NCBI GenBank assembly: GCA_965248775.1 | Contig: OZ252150.1 | Span: 1,426,001-1,490,000 of the forward strand | Source: JBHHUI01 sp965248775 | GTDB taxonomy: Bacteria > Chloroflexota > Anaerolineae > Anaerolineales > JBHHUI01 | Reading direction: 5' to 3' | DNA: 64,000 bases | In this document: piece by piece, positions 52,305 to 63,200 of the stretch | Layout: every line of letters starts with the position of its first letter | How positions within the stretch are numbered: the first letter of the stretch is position 1 | The notes under the pieces: generated by a model | Database searches by the model: none | Told to the model about the DNA's origin: nothing | The model's input: only the letters and a program-made list of their open reading frames with translations | Position numbers and translations under genes: made by a program

Positions 52305-55300
52305 TTATTCATTGCTATCATCAGATGAGGCAGGATCAATCAAAGACAGGTCCAACTGAAATTGCATAATGCGATTGTTATCAGTATCTGCGACAAGTAT
52401 TCCATTACTTCCATTCCAGGCAATACCTGCCGGCAGAGCAAAGCCATTGCTACCAAAGCCAAAGTCGCCAAAGGAACTTAGTGGTGTACCGAGTGTGTCA
52501 AAAATAAGAATGCGATACGACTCCGGGTCTGAAACATAAACTCGACCAAGGTTATCGACATCTATATAAGGTTTATTTTCCAACGATTGCCCATACCAGC
52601 CTGGAATATCCCATTTACGCAGGAATATTCCATTCTCATCAAATACTTGGACACGCCGGTTCCAGGTATCGGCAACATAGAGTTGTCCAGCCTGATCCAC
52701 CGCGATACCAACAGGTTCATCGAGTTCGCCATCAAGGATACCCGTACTGCCCACCTGCCGAAGCGGCACACCGTCGGCGTCAAACACAACTATTCGTTTA
52801 TTTCCCGTATCCGCCACATAAACTAGATTGTCGGGGCCAACTGCTACATCACGCGGTCCCCACATCGCATCCAGCGCGCCATCTGTTCCAAAATGACCCC
52901 ACTCAGTTATAAATGTACCGTCACCATCAAATTTTTGGATGCGATGATTCCAGGTGTCAGCGACGTAAACGGAGCCATCTGCTCCGACCGCAATCCCCCA
53001 CGGCTCGTTTAAATTTCCGGGGGCACCACTGTTTTGATCGAGAGAACCAAACTGACCCCAAGTGACGAGAAGGGTACCGGCTAAATTATATTTCTGGATG
53101 CGATGGTTGAATGTATCTGCAACATACACAGAATTATCCGGTCCGACAGCAACGTTTCTCGGACGCTGGAACTCACCAGGGGCCGAGCCTTCCGAACCCC
53201 AAAAGTTGGATGCCACAACATCTTGCCAAAGGGCCTCAAACGGATCTGGAGTCGACGGCTCGGACAGGACCGTTGGGCCGACACCCATATCCCATAATTG
53301 AGCAGCCAGATCCCGCCGCACGTAAAAACGCATCCGATCTACGACCGGCCACCGTGACAGGTCATAATTTACATCAGTGAGTTCACCATAACGTGTGTAA
53401 TCTCTTGCGTACCAGATATCCCAAAGTGCTTCGCGGTAGTTCGGATCGGTTACGGCGTTGCGAATTCGATCCCAGTTAAGGCTAAAGTAATCCTGCATCG
53501 GCCACCACATCCGAATATATTCAAACTGAAAATACTCTTCGCCAAGAAACGGCTCGACACGCGACCAATTTGAATCTCCCGCGATCACCAATGGGACATC
53601 GTTAAACGAATCTCGCGACGGTTGTCCACCGTAGAAAACCTGCCCAGTGTAATTTCGGAGATACCATGTAAGTGGCCAAGATGTATCGTCGTCGTAGGCG
53701 ACCCGAACACCAAGGCCGTCAGTCGTCCGGCGAGATATTTCCTCCACCTGATCCATGACAACACCCACCCCCGGCGCACCAGAAGCGTAATTGATGAACT
53801 CCGTCTGATTATCGTAGTTAATATAGCTTGCCACGAAGGCTGCGCGAGCTGTAAATAGGGTTAACAAACCAATTGCTTCCAACCCGGCCAATCGACCCAC
53901 GAGCCTCCAGCCGGCTTTTTGACCCACGAAATAGATGGCAACTGTAACCCCGACAAGGAATGCGAATGCAGAAAGGAAGGCCATGGTCGCTTCTAATTGA
54001 ACCAACTCCATGCCTCGGAAGGGGGGCTCCGTTCCAAACACCTGGCCTAGCACACTTCCGAGTGCAAAGATAAAGAGTGGAAGGAGCAAGGCTGCAAGCC
54101 ATCCACGACTATTTAACACCTCCTTCCAATTCGTTTCATCAATCAGCTTTCCGACTGACCAACCGGTGAGCAATATCATCGGCAAAGTGAGGTGCACAGT
54201 GAGCCAGGGCATTTTCTCACCAGCATATGTATAGACAGCATAGGAACTTACCACCCACCAACCGATAAATAATAAAACCGGAAAACTGTTAGTTGGCAAT
54301 TCAACCTTTTCGATTAACCCGCCTTCTTCAGCCGCTTCGTCATCATCAGATTCGTTGCTAACAGCTACCGAAGTTGTGTAACTGGAAAAAATATATTTAA
54401 AACCAAAACCGGTAGCGATTAGTGTTCCAATGGCGGGTAAATATTCATAAACGAGTGTTTGGAGGAAGATGTAGTAGTACCAGGGTTGATTCCCGCGCTG
54501 GACCCCCTGCTGGTCTAACCAATATCCGAGTGAACCAACAAGGCCAGTTGCAAAACCATTCCCATTGGTGAATAGTGTTGTAAACAAGGGAATATAAATT
54601 CCATAGAATATCCCCGCAGCGATGAGCCATTTTCGCCAATCCCAAAGCAGTCCGATTGCAGCGGAGAGCACGAACAAGACAAGAAAAGTTGGAACGGTTC
54701 GGAGCAATCCTTCCGGGGAATAATCCAGGGCATCAGCTTGAAGTATAAAGTCAACTGGAAAAGCGGTCAGCTGTGGCAAAACAAATGTGCCCAGAATAAT
54801 GAGCAAATCGATGCTGGCAAAACGACGCATGTTTTCACGGAAGGAGGCCAATGCAAGACCCGCCGCGCTAACGAGTGATGCTCCAGCAATCCCAATTGCG
54901 ATGAGGATAGGCAGACTCAATCTATCAACCTCTACTTGTCCTTCAGCCTCCACAGCATTTGGATCGGCTGGAATTACCGTAGCCTCCGGGTTGAGCGCAG
55001 AGAGCATATCCTCCCCGACTGTTTGGAAAAGACCCGCAAGCAGTAAAGCAAGGAAAGCGATGTAAATCAAATAGCGGAATAGATTTTTATAGCGAGGCAC
55101 CCGCCAGCCTGAGGCCAGCATATCGCGAATGAAGATAAACCCGAGGAACAGCATCCAAAGAGCGACGAAAATGAATGCGACTTCTTTGGTCGTATACATA
55201 AAGGAGGTTGCTCCCGCCATTAAGTAGAGCCAGGGCGTTCCTCGAGTCTCGAAATAGCGGAACATCGCAATCGCCATGAGTAATGCCCAGACAACCACAA

Positions 55301-55757
55301 AAGCTTCGTTGCGCACATAGCGGCTGTAATACAAAATATACGGCGAGATCGTCATGAATAATCCCGCAAGAAGTGCGCCGGTTCGACCTAGCCAGCGCCG
55401 GAAATACCAGACCAGCAGCACCGCTGCGACCCCGAAAAGCGCTGCTGGGACACGGGCGGTGAAGTCAGAATCACCAAACAGAAAGTAAGACAAGCCAAGC
55501 GCATGAAATTGGAATGGGCCGTGCATCAGAGGGGTATGTTGGAAACCCTGACCCTTGTAAAGTTGCCAAGAATAATAGGTGTGCAGACTCTCGTCATGGC
55601 TAATCACGCGTGCATCAAGATCAACGAACCGCGTGACAATAGCGATTACCACCAGAAGTATCCATGCAACGCGCTCCCAGTCGAGAGTAAAAAAGGACGT
55701 TAGCGGACGATCGAGCAATGTAAGTCTCGGTGAAGATTTCAATTCAGCTTGGGCCAT
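52305..55757 (-). CDS. TIGR03663 (Agl23-like) membrane protein fused to an NHL beta-propeller
   Basis: A 1150-residue fusion. The N-terminal part, about 1-680, is polytopic with the TIGR03663 motifs ISHDESLHTYYSWQLYKGQG, HTPLMHGPFQFHALGL and YYSRYVRNEAF, resembling archaeal Agl23 (flippase-associated) and GT-C enzymes. An extracytoplasmic domain follows, and about 850-1145 hold NHL repeats (FQRPRNVAVGPDNSVYVADT, then NHRIQKY, at least five similar blades), forming a six-bladed propeller. NHL propellers bind proteins or glycans. The gene is the third of a run of giant membrane proteins. Function is inferred to be surface glycan or lipid-linked sugar handling. Confidence 0.9.
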   Translation of the reverse strand: MAQAELKSSPRLTLLDRPLTSFFTLDWERVAWILLVVIAIVTRFVDLDARVISHDESLHTYYSWQLYKGQGFQHTPLMHGPFQFHALGLSYFLFGDSDFTARVPAALFGVAAVLLVWYFRRWLGRTGALLAGLFMTISPYILYYSRYVRNEAFVVVWALLMAIAMFRYFETRGTPWLYLMAGATSFMYTTKEVAFIFVALWMLFLGFIFIRDMLASGWRVPRYKNLFRYLIYIAFLALLLAGLFQTVGEDMLSALNPEATVIPADPNAVEAEGQVEVDRLSLPILIAIGIAGASLVSAAGLALASFRENMRRFASIDLLIILGTFVLPQLTAFPVDFILQADALDYSPEGLLRTVPTFLVLFVLSAAIGLLWDWRKWLIAAGIFYGIYIPLFTTLFTNGNGFATGLVGSLGYWLDQQGVQRGNQPWYYYIFLQTLVYEYLPAIGTLIATGFGFKYIFSSYTTSVAVSNESDDDEAAEEGGLIEKVELPTNSFPVLLFIGWWVVSSYAVYTYAGEKMPWLTVHLTLPMILLTGWSVGKLIDETNWKEVLNSRGWLAALLLPLFIFALGSVLGQVFGTEPPFRGMELVQLEATMAFLSAFAFLVGVTVAIYFVGQKAGWRLVGRLAGLEAIGLLTLFTARAAFVASYINYDNQTEFINYASGAPGVGVVMDQVEEISRRTTDGLGVRVAYDDDTSWPLTWYLRNYTGQVFYGGQPSRDSFNDVPLVIAGDSNWSRVEPFLGEEYFQFEYIRMWWPMQDYFSLNWDRIRNAVTDPNYREALWDIWYARDYTRYGELTDVNYDLSRWPVVDRMRFYVRRDLAAQLWDMGVGPTVLSEPSTPDPFEALWQDVVASNFWGSEGSAPGEFQRPRNVAVGPDNSVYVADTFNHRIQKYNLAGTLLVTWGQFGSLDQNSGAPGNLNEPWGIAVGADGSVYVADTWNHRIQKFDGDGTFITEWGHFGTDGALDAMWGPRDVAVGPDNLVYVADTGNKRIVVFDADGVPLRQVGSTGILDGELDEPVGIAVDQAGQLYVADTWNRRVQVFDENGIFLRKWDIPGWYGQSLENKPYIDVDNLGRVYVSDPESYRILIFDTLGTPLSSFGDFGFGSNGFALPAGIAWNGSNGILVADTDNNRIMQFQLDLSLIDPASSDDSNE

Positions 55758-55778
55758 GTATGTTTCTCTGATTGATGC

Positions 55779-57566
55779 TTATGTGGGTTCTCGAAATAAT
55801 TGCACATCTTCCCGAACCCAAATAACTAAATGATCATAGGAAGTTGGGGCGTCTCGGAAAAGGAAATAGCCAACATATGCGCGCGGATTGGGGAGTTGCT
55901 CATCCCAGGTGTTCTCAAAAGCAAATTGTTGACCTAAATAACTCGAACCCAAAGTGGGATTCGCAATATCTAAGGCTGTAATAACGACGGGAGAGTCTAT
56001 TTGAGAACTGAGTGCGGTCACCCATTTAACATTCGTAAAATCTCGCAAAAGCCAAGCCAGAGGGCCATCCGGATGGCCGAGTACGGTAATCTCAGCATCA
56101 TGAGTATCGCCGACATGGCGCAAAGAAATATCCTCAATAGACGCAACAAGCAGGCGCGCGTTGGGAGAGATCGTCTTGGGTGCCCAGAGTTCGCGGGCAT
56201 CTCCAGCATTTGCCTGGCCTACGCCCCACCCTGCCCTGAGTGCCAGTGCCAACGTTGCAATAACAATCGCAATAATCGAGGCTCTGGTGGCTAGCTCTAT
56301 TGACCAACCAGTAGCGAACAGAGCAGTGGTCACACCAAAAAGAAGGATGACTCCCACCGCGAGCAACAATGGAATATTTGTTGATTGATCTCCGCCCGAC
56401 CGAAAAAGCCAGTCAAAGTTAGCCAGATTCAGATAGGCAAATGAGAGCAACAGAAATAGAATCGCTGCTTGCCCAAGCGTTATCTCGAGGTCTCCCTCTT
56501 TCCAGCCCCCGGAAAAAATTGACGCCAGGAAGCGCGCGGCTGCAATTGACAGCGGGGTTAAAACCCAGATTACATCCACAGACTCTCTGCCTGAATAAAT
56601 TACTCCATATATCAAAGCAAGCCCGGCCGTAATCAGCAAGCTCTGGACAAACTTGTCGCCCAGCATTGCGAGCCTGGCACTTGCCAGGCCAAGGATACCA
56701 ATTAGAGGTCCATATAAAAACAGGGAAACAGGAACCATAAGGAACGGGCGTAGCTCCAATCCACCAAACCACCCTGAAAGCCATGTGGGCAACATATTGC
56801 CAGAGTTTGTTAATCCTGCTGGATAGAACATTCCAGCAGTCGAGAAGAGGATGAATGATCCAACGATTGCCAGAAATACGAAAAGAGCTTCCGATTGCAA
56901 ACCGCGTATTAGACCGCCGAATTGTTTCGTATCTGAACCGGAAAGCCATGCATTGAACGCGAAGGCAGCAGCGCCCAGAAAGACAATCGTAATGAAATAA
57001 TGTCCGCTTGCTAAACCTGCTCCGAGAGCCACACTGGCTAAAAAGAGCGAAGTACGACTTTGCGTACTTTCCCACTTACGAAACATCGCAACGACGAGCA
57101 GAGCAGCTGTTAGTGAAAGCGTCGCTCCATTCGCTGTCCGCGAGGCTGCGATGAAGGCGGGAGAGATGGCTAGCAAGCTGGATACGATAAGAGCAGTTCG
57201 ACGACCGAGCAAATCACGGAATAGTGCCGGAGATAATACAATAAACGCTCCAGCAATCGCCGGCCACATCCGCACGACAAAGTCACTCGTGCCGAATGCC
57301 CAGAATGAAACTGCTTGGAGACTATTCAGAAGCTGGCTCTGAGTTGCGAGGTTTGTTCCCGTTCTTTCAAAAATCGAGAGCGCAGCAAGTGCGCCATTTG
57401 CTTCCAAAGCGGTAAGGGGAATATTCCCCAAATTCAAAAAACGCAGCGCTATTCCGATGCCGAGGATCAGAACATACGTCGCTGTCTCCAGAGATATCTC
57501 GGGCAGTTGGATTGCTCTGATTTCATCCTGCTGCGGACTGGAACTAACCGGCTGAATAGAACTCAT
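55779..57566 (-). CDS. Polytopic GT-C-like membrane protein
   Basis: A 595-residue protein with about twelve helices. LRFLNLGNIPLTALEANGAL and TSDFVVRMWPAIAGAFIVLSPALFRDLLGRRTALI place it near ArnT/TIGR03663-type GT-C proteins, but in place of the usual DE pair after helix 1 the sequence reads ALEANG, so catalysis is uncertain. A short soluble C-terminus ends in VIWVREDVQLF. It is 21 nt from the TIGR03663-NHL gene and 6 nt from the YYY gene, in one operon. Confidence 0.82.
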   Translation of the reverse strand: MSSIQPVSSSPQQDEIRAIQLPEISLETATYVLILGIGIALRFLNLGNIPLTALEANGALAALSIFERTGTNLATQSQLLNSLQAVSFWAFGTSDFVVRMWPAIAGAFIVLSPALFRDLLGRRTALIVSSLLAISPAFIAASRTANGATLSLTAALLVVAMFRKWESTQSRTSLFLASVALGAGLASGHYFITIVFLGAAAFAFNAWLSGSDTKQFGGLIRGLQSEALFVFLAIVGSFILFSTAGMFYPAGLTNSGNMLPTWLSGWFGGLELRPFLMVPVSLFLYGPLIGILGLASARLAMLGDKFVQSLLITAGLALIYGVIYSGRESVDVIWVLTPLSIAAARFLASIFSGGWKEGDLEITLGQAAILFLLLSFAYLNLANFDWLFRSGGDQSTNIPLLLAVGVILLFGVTTALFATGWSIELATRASIIAIVIATLALALRAGWGVGQANAGDARELWAPKTISPNARLLVASIEDISLRHVGDTHDAEITVLGHPDGPLAWLLRDFTNVKWVTALSSQIDSPVVITALDIANPTLGSSYLGQQFAFENTWDEQLPNPRAYVGYFLFRDAPTSYDHLVIWVREDVQLFREPT

Positions 57567-57572
57567 TGACGA

Positions 57573-60086
57573 CTACCCGGTGTCCTGGCGATCAATACGA
57601 CCGAATACAGTCACGCCGTCCCTGTCATAAACGGGCAACATGTTCTCCGAAAACTTCGCCAAGCCTGATTCTGAGAATAGTCCTCGCTCGAGAGGACCAA
57701 CATAAACGAACTCAATGTCATACTCATCAAGAATATTTCTTGCTTCTTCCCAGCGTGTTGAACTGTACAAGGTCTGGATGGCGTCCTCGCGCCCGCCTGC
57801 TTCGTCAAAACCGCCACGCCATTGCAGCTCATGCCCTGGCCATCCCAAGACCGTTTGTAAGCCGGTGTGGACAGAGATACGCGCATATTCCGTATAACTA
57901 CCGCCAATTGCTTCGGCGATCACTCCATCTAGCTCGGGACGCACATTGAGCCAGCGGATAGCATTGTAATCCTCCGCACGCGAATTTTGCATATAAGCCA
58001 TACCGTCGAGAGTCGCAATACGCTCCCCGCCAGGTAGGAGTGTTGTGCCCTCAAACTCCGCAGTCTTGGTTCTGACAGCTAATGTTGGATAAACCAAACC
58101 GGCAGCGATTACGAGTCCTGCAAGGACCCCCTGAATAGGTTTCCAGAAATTGGAAGCGTAACGAACAACCTGCCAAGTTGCAAATGCAGCAACTACACCC
58201 CAGAGTACCCATGCCTGATAATAAAACTTGAAGATCGTGTTCATGCGCAGGCCAAATGTATCGCGCAAGTATACATATTCTGGACCGAGCGTAAGCAGTG
58301 CCCCAGTCCCCATCAGAATGAGGGCAAAGTTCGTCGTAACAGAACTGGACGATTTCGTAGCCTGTTTGATAACTTTGCGTTGGAAGAGCATCCCTCCAGC
58401 AATCGCCAACATTCCCGCCAGCAGCAGAGAAACCCAGGGTGCGGTAATAAACCTGAGCCTTAGGATAAACGGAAGTGCCGCCCCAATGGGCAAGTCGCCT
58501 AACACAAGCCGTACAGCCTGCTGTGCTGGCCCAAGGTCACTCACTGCAATCGCCAGTGTGAGTAGTCCGCAGAGCAGTATTAAACTCCCAAGAATCCCCG
58601 GCCCAGATAGCAACGCGGCACTCCATCGGATTTCTTTGCGTCTCTGTAAGAAGAGCCAGACCAGCCATATGAGTAGGGGTACCAACGCTGTTCCAAACAT
58701 TACTGTAAACTGATTCAAATGTGTCGGATAGAGTGGATTGGGCAAGATGCCACTCGCCTGCGAACTAAAACTGATGTAGAACGGTAAGTAAAGCAGAACG
58801 CCCAGCACAACCAACGCCAGACCGAGTACACCCGCTTCAATCCAGACGCGGCGCTCCCAATTCAAGCGCATGCCACGTCCGGCGGTATATGCAGCCACCA
58901 CTACGAACGTATAAATTGGGAAGTCCCAAGTATTCAAAAATGACAAGCCGCCGAGAATGAGCGCAGTGAGAAGCAATGGAGCGAACGGCATCATCAACCA
59001 TCCGCCCAAAAGCCCATTTCCACTAGTATCCGAGAGGGGCTTTTTATGACGCTGATCGATATATAGATGTAAGGCCACGGCAATCGCTACAAAAACGAAT
59101 GGCAATGCGAGTACGTGCGGATGCATATCCCCTAGAAGAAACGAAAAGAAAGGAAATTCATCAATCGGCTCAAGACCAATCGGAATGTTATTGAGGTCAA
59201 CGTCCCGAATAACACGCGAAGCTCGCCACCACCACAAAAAACGCTCTGGCAATCCCGACTCGGTTGCAATGGGTATCGAATCGAGATCGCGCAGATTAAG
59301 CCAGGTCCAGAATCTCTCCGAGCCAATTCCACGCGCAAAAAGAACTTCTAGAAAGCCTGTCAGGTTTCCAGTAACAAGAACGAAGAGTGGCCCGAGTAAA
59401 GCGGGGCCAATCGAACGGCCAATTCCATCATCGCCACGCTCTCCATTCTCAGCGCGACTTGAAGCCACCATGTTTAGGACTACCCCAAAAGCTCCAAGTG
59501 CCGTAAGACCAAAGAGCAATGCAATTCCCAGATTGAACGCGACACTTGGCAGCACTCCGCTTATGCGCGTGAAGGCCGCAATAATTACGTAACCGAAGTA
59601 GTAATAACTGATCGCGAATCCTGAGAGCCAGGGGTCGCGGGGGGGCATTGTCTCTGTTCGTATGATGGAGTTCAAGAATGCGAACTCCATCGGTTTTTCT
59701 GTAGCCGTGATTTCTGGATTGAGGGCGCGTACATAAGCCCAAACTCCAAATGCTAATAGGAAGACTGATTCAGCAGCGAGAACAACAGCGATGTTTTTTC
59801 GGAGCCAGTCACGCAAACTACCCCAGCCATCTCCACGCATGGCGAGCCATGAAGCACTCGCCAGGATTACTAACGCAATTAAAATGCCCCCGGCGTTTAC
59901 ACGAAGAAAATCCAGTGATGCTAGTATCCAAAGAAGATAACCACCTACGAGCAGGCCAAACGCTTTGCTTAATGTGTAACCACGATCGGGTAGCCGAGAG
60001 AGAAAGCGAGCAGCAAGCGGCCAGGCTGCCCAGCCGACGATGTTTGCTGAAAACCACCACAAGAAGAATGCAATAATATCAGGCAC
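57573..60086 (-). CDS. DUF2298 (Chloroflexi/archaeal YYY) membrane protein
   Basis: An 837-residue polytopic protein starting with GTG. Family landmarks are EKPMEFAFLNSIIRTETMPPRDPWLSG, ISYYYFGYVIIA (the YYY motif), EFPFFSFLLGDMHPHVLALPF, FLNTWDFPIY and RMNTIFKFYYQAWVLWG. Such TIGR03662-type proteins are confined largely to Chloroflexota and some archaea and often lie near glycosyltransferases. A C-terminal soluble piece includes YIDIEFVYVGPLERGL-like residues. Intact. Confidence 0.9.
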   Translation of the reverse strand: MPDIIAFFLWWFSANIVGWAAWPLAARFLSRLPDRGYTLSKAFGLLVGGYLLWILASLDFLRVNAGGILIALVILASASWLAMRGDGWGSLRDWLRKNIAVVLAAESVFLLAFGVWAYVRALNPEITATEKPMEFAFLNSIIRTETMPPRDPWLSGFAISYYYFGYVIIAAFTRISGVLPSVAFNLGIALLFGLTALGAFGVVLNMVASSRAENGERGDDGIGRSIGPALLGPLFVLVTGNLTGFLEVLFARGIGSERFWTWLNLRDLDSIPIATESGLPERFLWWWRASRVIRDVDLNNIPIGLEPIDEFPFFSFLLGDMHPHVLALPFVFVAIAVALHLYIDQRHKKPLSDTSGNGLLGGWLMMPFAPLLLTALILGGLSFLNTWDFPIYTFVVVAAYTAGRGMRLNWERRVWIEAGVLGLALVVLGVLLYLPFYISFSSQASGILPNPLYPTHLNQFTVMFGTALVPLLIWLVWLFLQRRKEIRWSAALLSGPGILGSLILLCGLLTLAIAVSDLGPAQQAVRLVLGDLPIGAALPFILRLRFITAPWVSLLLAGMLAIAGGMLFQRKVIKQATKSSSSVTTNFALILMGTGALLTLGPEYVYLRDTFGLRMNTIFKFYYQAWVLWGVVAAFATWQVVRYASNFWKPIQGVLAGLVIAAGLVYPTLAVRTKTAEFEGTTLLPGGERIATLDGMAYMQNSRAEDYNAIRWLNVRPELDGVIAEAIGGSYTEYARISVHTGLQTVLGWPGHELQWRGGFDEAGGREDAIQTLYSSTRWEEARNILDEYDIEFVYVGPLERGLFSESGLAKFSENMLPVYDRDGVTVFGRIDRQDTG

Positions 60087-60216
60087 GCCGTTGATCCAAA
60101 ATCAGGTCGTCGCTACAGTAAATTTCACTGCCACCATTTATGGGGTTGGGGTTCGCGCGACTCATGTGCAGTTCATTCTGGGCCGCCAACAATGCGTTAT
60201 CCCCTTCAATTGTTTC

Positions 60217-63200
60217 TCATTGCACGAGAACTTCGTAAATCACGGTGACGTCATTTCGATAAGCGACATCGAGAATCCCAGCCGAGGCCAACTCATCGAA
60301 CTTCGATAATTCAGCGTCGCCATAATAGGCGCGCTCATATCCGCCAACAATTACATACTTAACTTCGTATTTATTGATGAAACTCACGGCTTCTTCAGGT
60401 AGCATTGTGCGATAGAAACCGTCAATCGCCGCAACACGATCAGTGACGAGCGTAGATGGCACTATCGAACGTTGCTGCCGCTGATGCCAGTTCCAACCCA
60501 CTACTCCCGGCAGACCGGTGTTGATGGTAAACCGAGAGCCATATTTGTACTCGGTGGCATTCACTTCTACGATCACTGGTGAACCGATCACATTGTCCTG
60601 CAACCAGCGGATGGCATCGTAATCGGGGGCGAGCAAAATCTCCTGGCCCTGATCGTGATAACGCGCATATTTCATATATGCCAAGCCGTCTAGCGTTGCC
60701 GGGGCTTCTGGGGCCATACGGTCGCCCATTTTTGCCGAGGCCGCTAAAATTGTATAGAGGCTCCCCATTACGACAAGTGCTGTGAGCCCGGATTTCCAGA
60801 CACGCAAATTCCTGCGTCGCCACTCCGAAAGTTTTGGCCATACCCACGCCAATGCTGCACCCGCCGCAATGCTGAACACAGTCCAAACTTGCAAATAGAA
60901 CTTGAAGACAGTGTTCATACGACCGATATCGCCTTCCAGACGCACCAATTCAACTGCCAGGGTAAGCGTGAGACCGAGTCCCACCAATCCAAATAATGCT
61001 CGCCGTTCAGGCGTCTGCGCTGGTCTTATCATGAGTAGCGCTGTCCAAAGTATCAATGGCAATACGAGTGGTGCGATCCAAATCTCAAATTGTAGCCAAA
61101 GAACCAGCACAATAACTGCGAAAACTGCCAGGCCAATTAAGAGTGGCCCAAGTAAATCTGAGAACTCCTGGAGCTTCTCCAGCGTTGTTTCCTGCATCCA
61201 GCGACGTGTTTCCACGAGCAGGAAGGTGACAATCAGAAACAGGAACAACCCGTGTATTTTGAGATACGAAAGGATAGGTGTGGTTGACCCTTCCCAGAGT
61301 TCGATGCTTCCATAGCCCGTTCCAAACCACTCTGAGAAAGGCCGAAAAAACAGATTAGCAAGCAGGACAAGCAATGCAATGCGCCAACCTGTTGATACGA
61401 GCCAATCGAAATCCAATCGTCTCAATCGACGCAATTGGGCATATGCAATTGCGACAACGCCCAGGGAAAGGTATGTGGGCAAATCCCAGGTGTTCGTCGG
61501 CCCGAGGACTCCAATTGCAAGTCCACCGACAATCCAATGCAACGTCACCGCTAGCATTCCCCTCTCCTTTGGCGATCGCAACGCTGCAGACATTGCCCAG
61601 GCAATCGCAAGCAGCGCGAGCGGGAGAACGATCAGATGGGCATGCAGATCAGCATAAAGGAAAGTAAAGAATGGGAACTCCGTGATTGGCCCGGTTTCGC
61701 CCTCAATCGCCGGTATGATACGCGTTGCATTCCAATACCATTCACCAGTCCCGATCGGGACCACTCGCTGTTCGATGACTATACGATATAGACCAACGAC
61801 TGCCCGTTGTACAGTTTCAATAACAGGCAACTCAATAACCTCTACATCTTCGGTTACACGTAGAAAGGCTTTCGAGAGCGTATCGATCTCACCCAAATTG
61901 CCGATGAACACCATAAAAATCGCTGCGGTGATGCCAGCTATATAAGGCGAAGCGCGTGCGCCTTCATTTTTCTTTCGGCGTTTTTGATAAGCCACTAAGT
62001 TGTAGGACAGACCAAAAGCACCTATCGCCGTCAAACCGAACCAAAATGGCAGGATCAGGTTATAAGCAAATGCCGGAACGATGCCGAGCATCTTTGTCAG
62101 GACAGCAACAACAACAAACCCGAAGTAATAGTAATTGATGTAACCGCCTGCAAACCAGGGATCGTATGGTGGGAAACTGCTGCTCCGCAATACAGCATTG
62201 AAGTAAGAGAAGTCCATCGGCTTCTCACCACCATACGACGGGTGCCACAGATCAGGATTTCGCCAGCGGATAAACAAGAAAATTGCGAAGAAGACAAATA
62301 GTACGGTTTCCACAGCAACAATGTATCGCCAGTTTTTGCGCAACCACTCCATCATTTCCGTTCTGCGGCGGAAGAATAGTACAACCGAAAATAATCCCAG
62401 TAGCAGGAATATGAGCCAGAGCGTACCGCCGGTAAAACTGAGCACTTGTACACTCGAGAGAATCCAGGTCACCCAGGCAGTGGCTAAGATCGCAAGCGTT
62501 TTAGAGAAGGCGTAGCCTCTGTCCGGCAACCCCCGCAGCGCGAGGAAAGTCAGCGGGAAGAGTACCCAACCCATGAGTTGCCCCAACTCCCACCAGGCCA
62601 GGACTCCCAACCAGCGGGAACTGTTGAGCAGTCCAGAAGGATTAAAGGCTTCTGACCATGTGCCACCGTTGCGTTGTGCCTCTAATCGATCATCGGGCAA
62701 CAATAGTGCAGTTGGCGCAGCGGTCGTTTCATACGGGTTCATGAAGATGACCTTGGAAAGATCAATTTCGCTCAGGATTGCTATGGTGTTCGCCGATGAA
62801 TAAGCGCTGCTCTTTTGGAAAATGAGAACTTTGGGGTGGTCGTAAACTGTGAAAGGTTCATCTGCATCCTGATCTGAGAGCACGATCGGGCCAATGGACG
62901 GCGCGCTCTCGTTTTCATACACCAAATCGAATCCAAGCTCGCCCGAAAATAATGCTTCGTAATATCGAACTGTCAATGGATACCGCAAGGGTAGGCGTGG
63001 TATCGACCCATACTGCCGGTTTGATGAAATGAAAATGTAATCGCCCTGCTCCAGAATATCGAGCATTCGGGTGAGCTTTTCCTGATTATCATCCCAGTAA
63101 AGCTCCAAATTCAATCCGGTGTATATTCCGCCAAAGCCATCATAGCCCCCGATGCGCAATGGCAAGCCATCATCCCAGGAACTTTCGTTTATAACGCTTG

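Noticed and set aside
60087..60216. A plus-strand open frame across the gap between the YYY and ArnT-YYY genes
   Set aside because: It is formed mainly by antisense of flanking coding sequence and has no ribosome-binding site.
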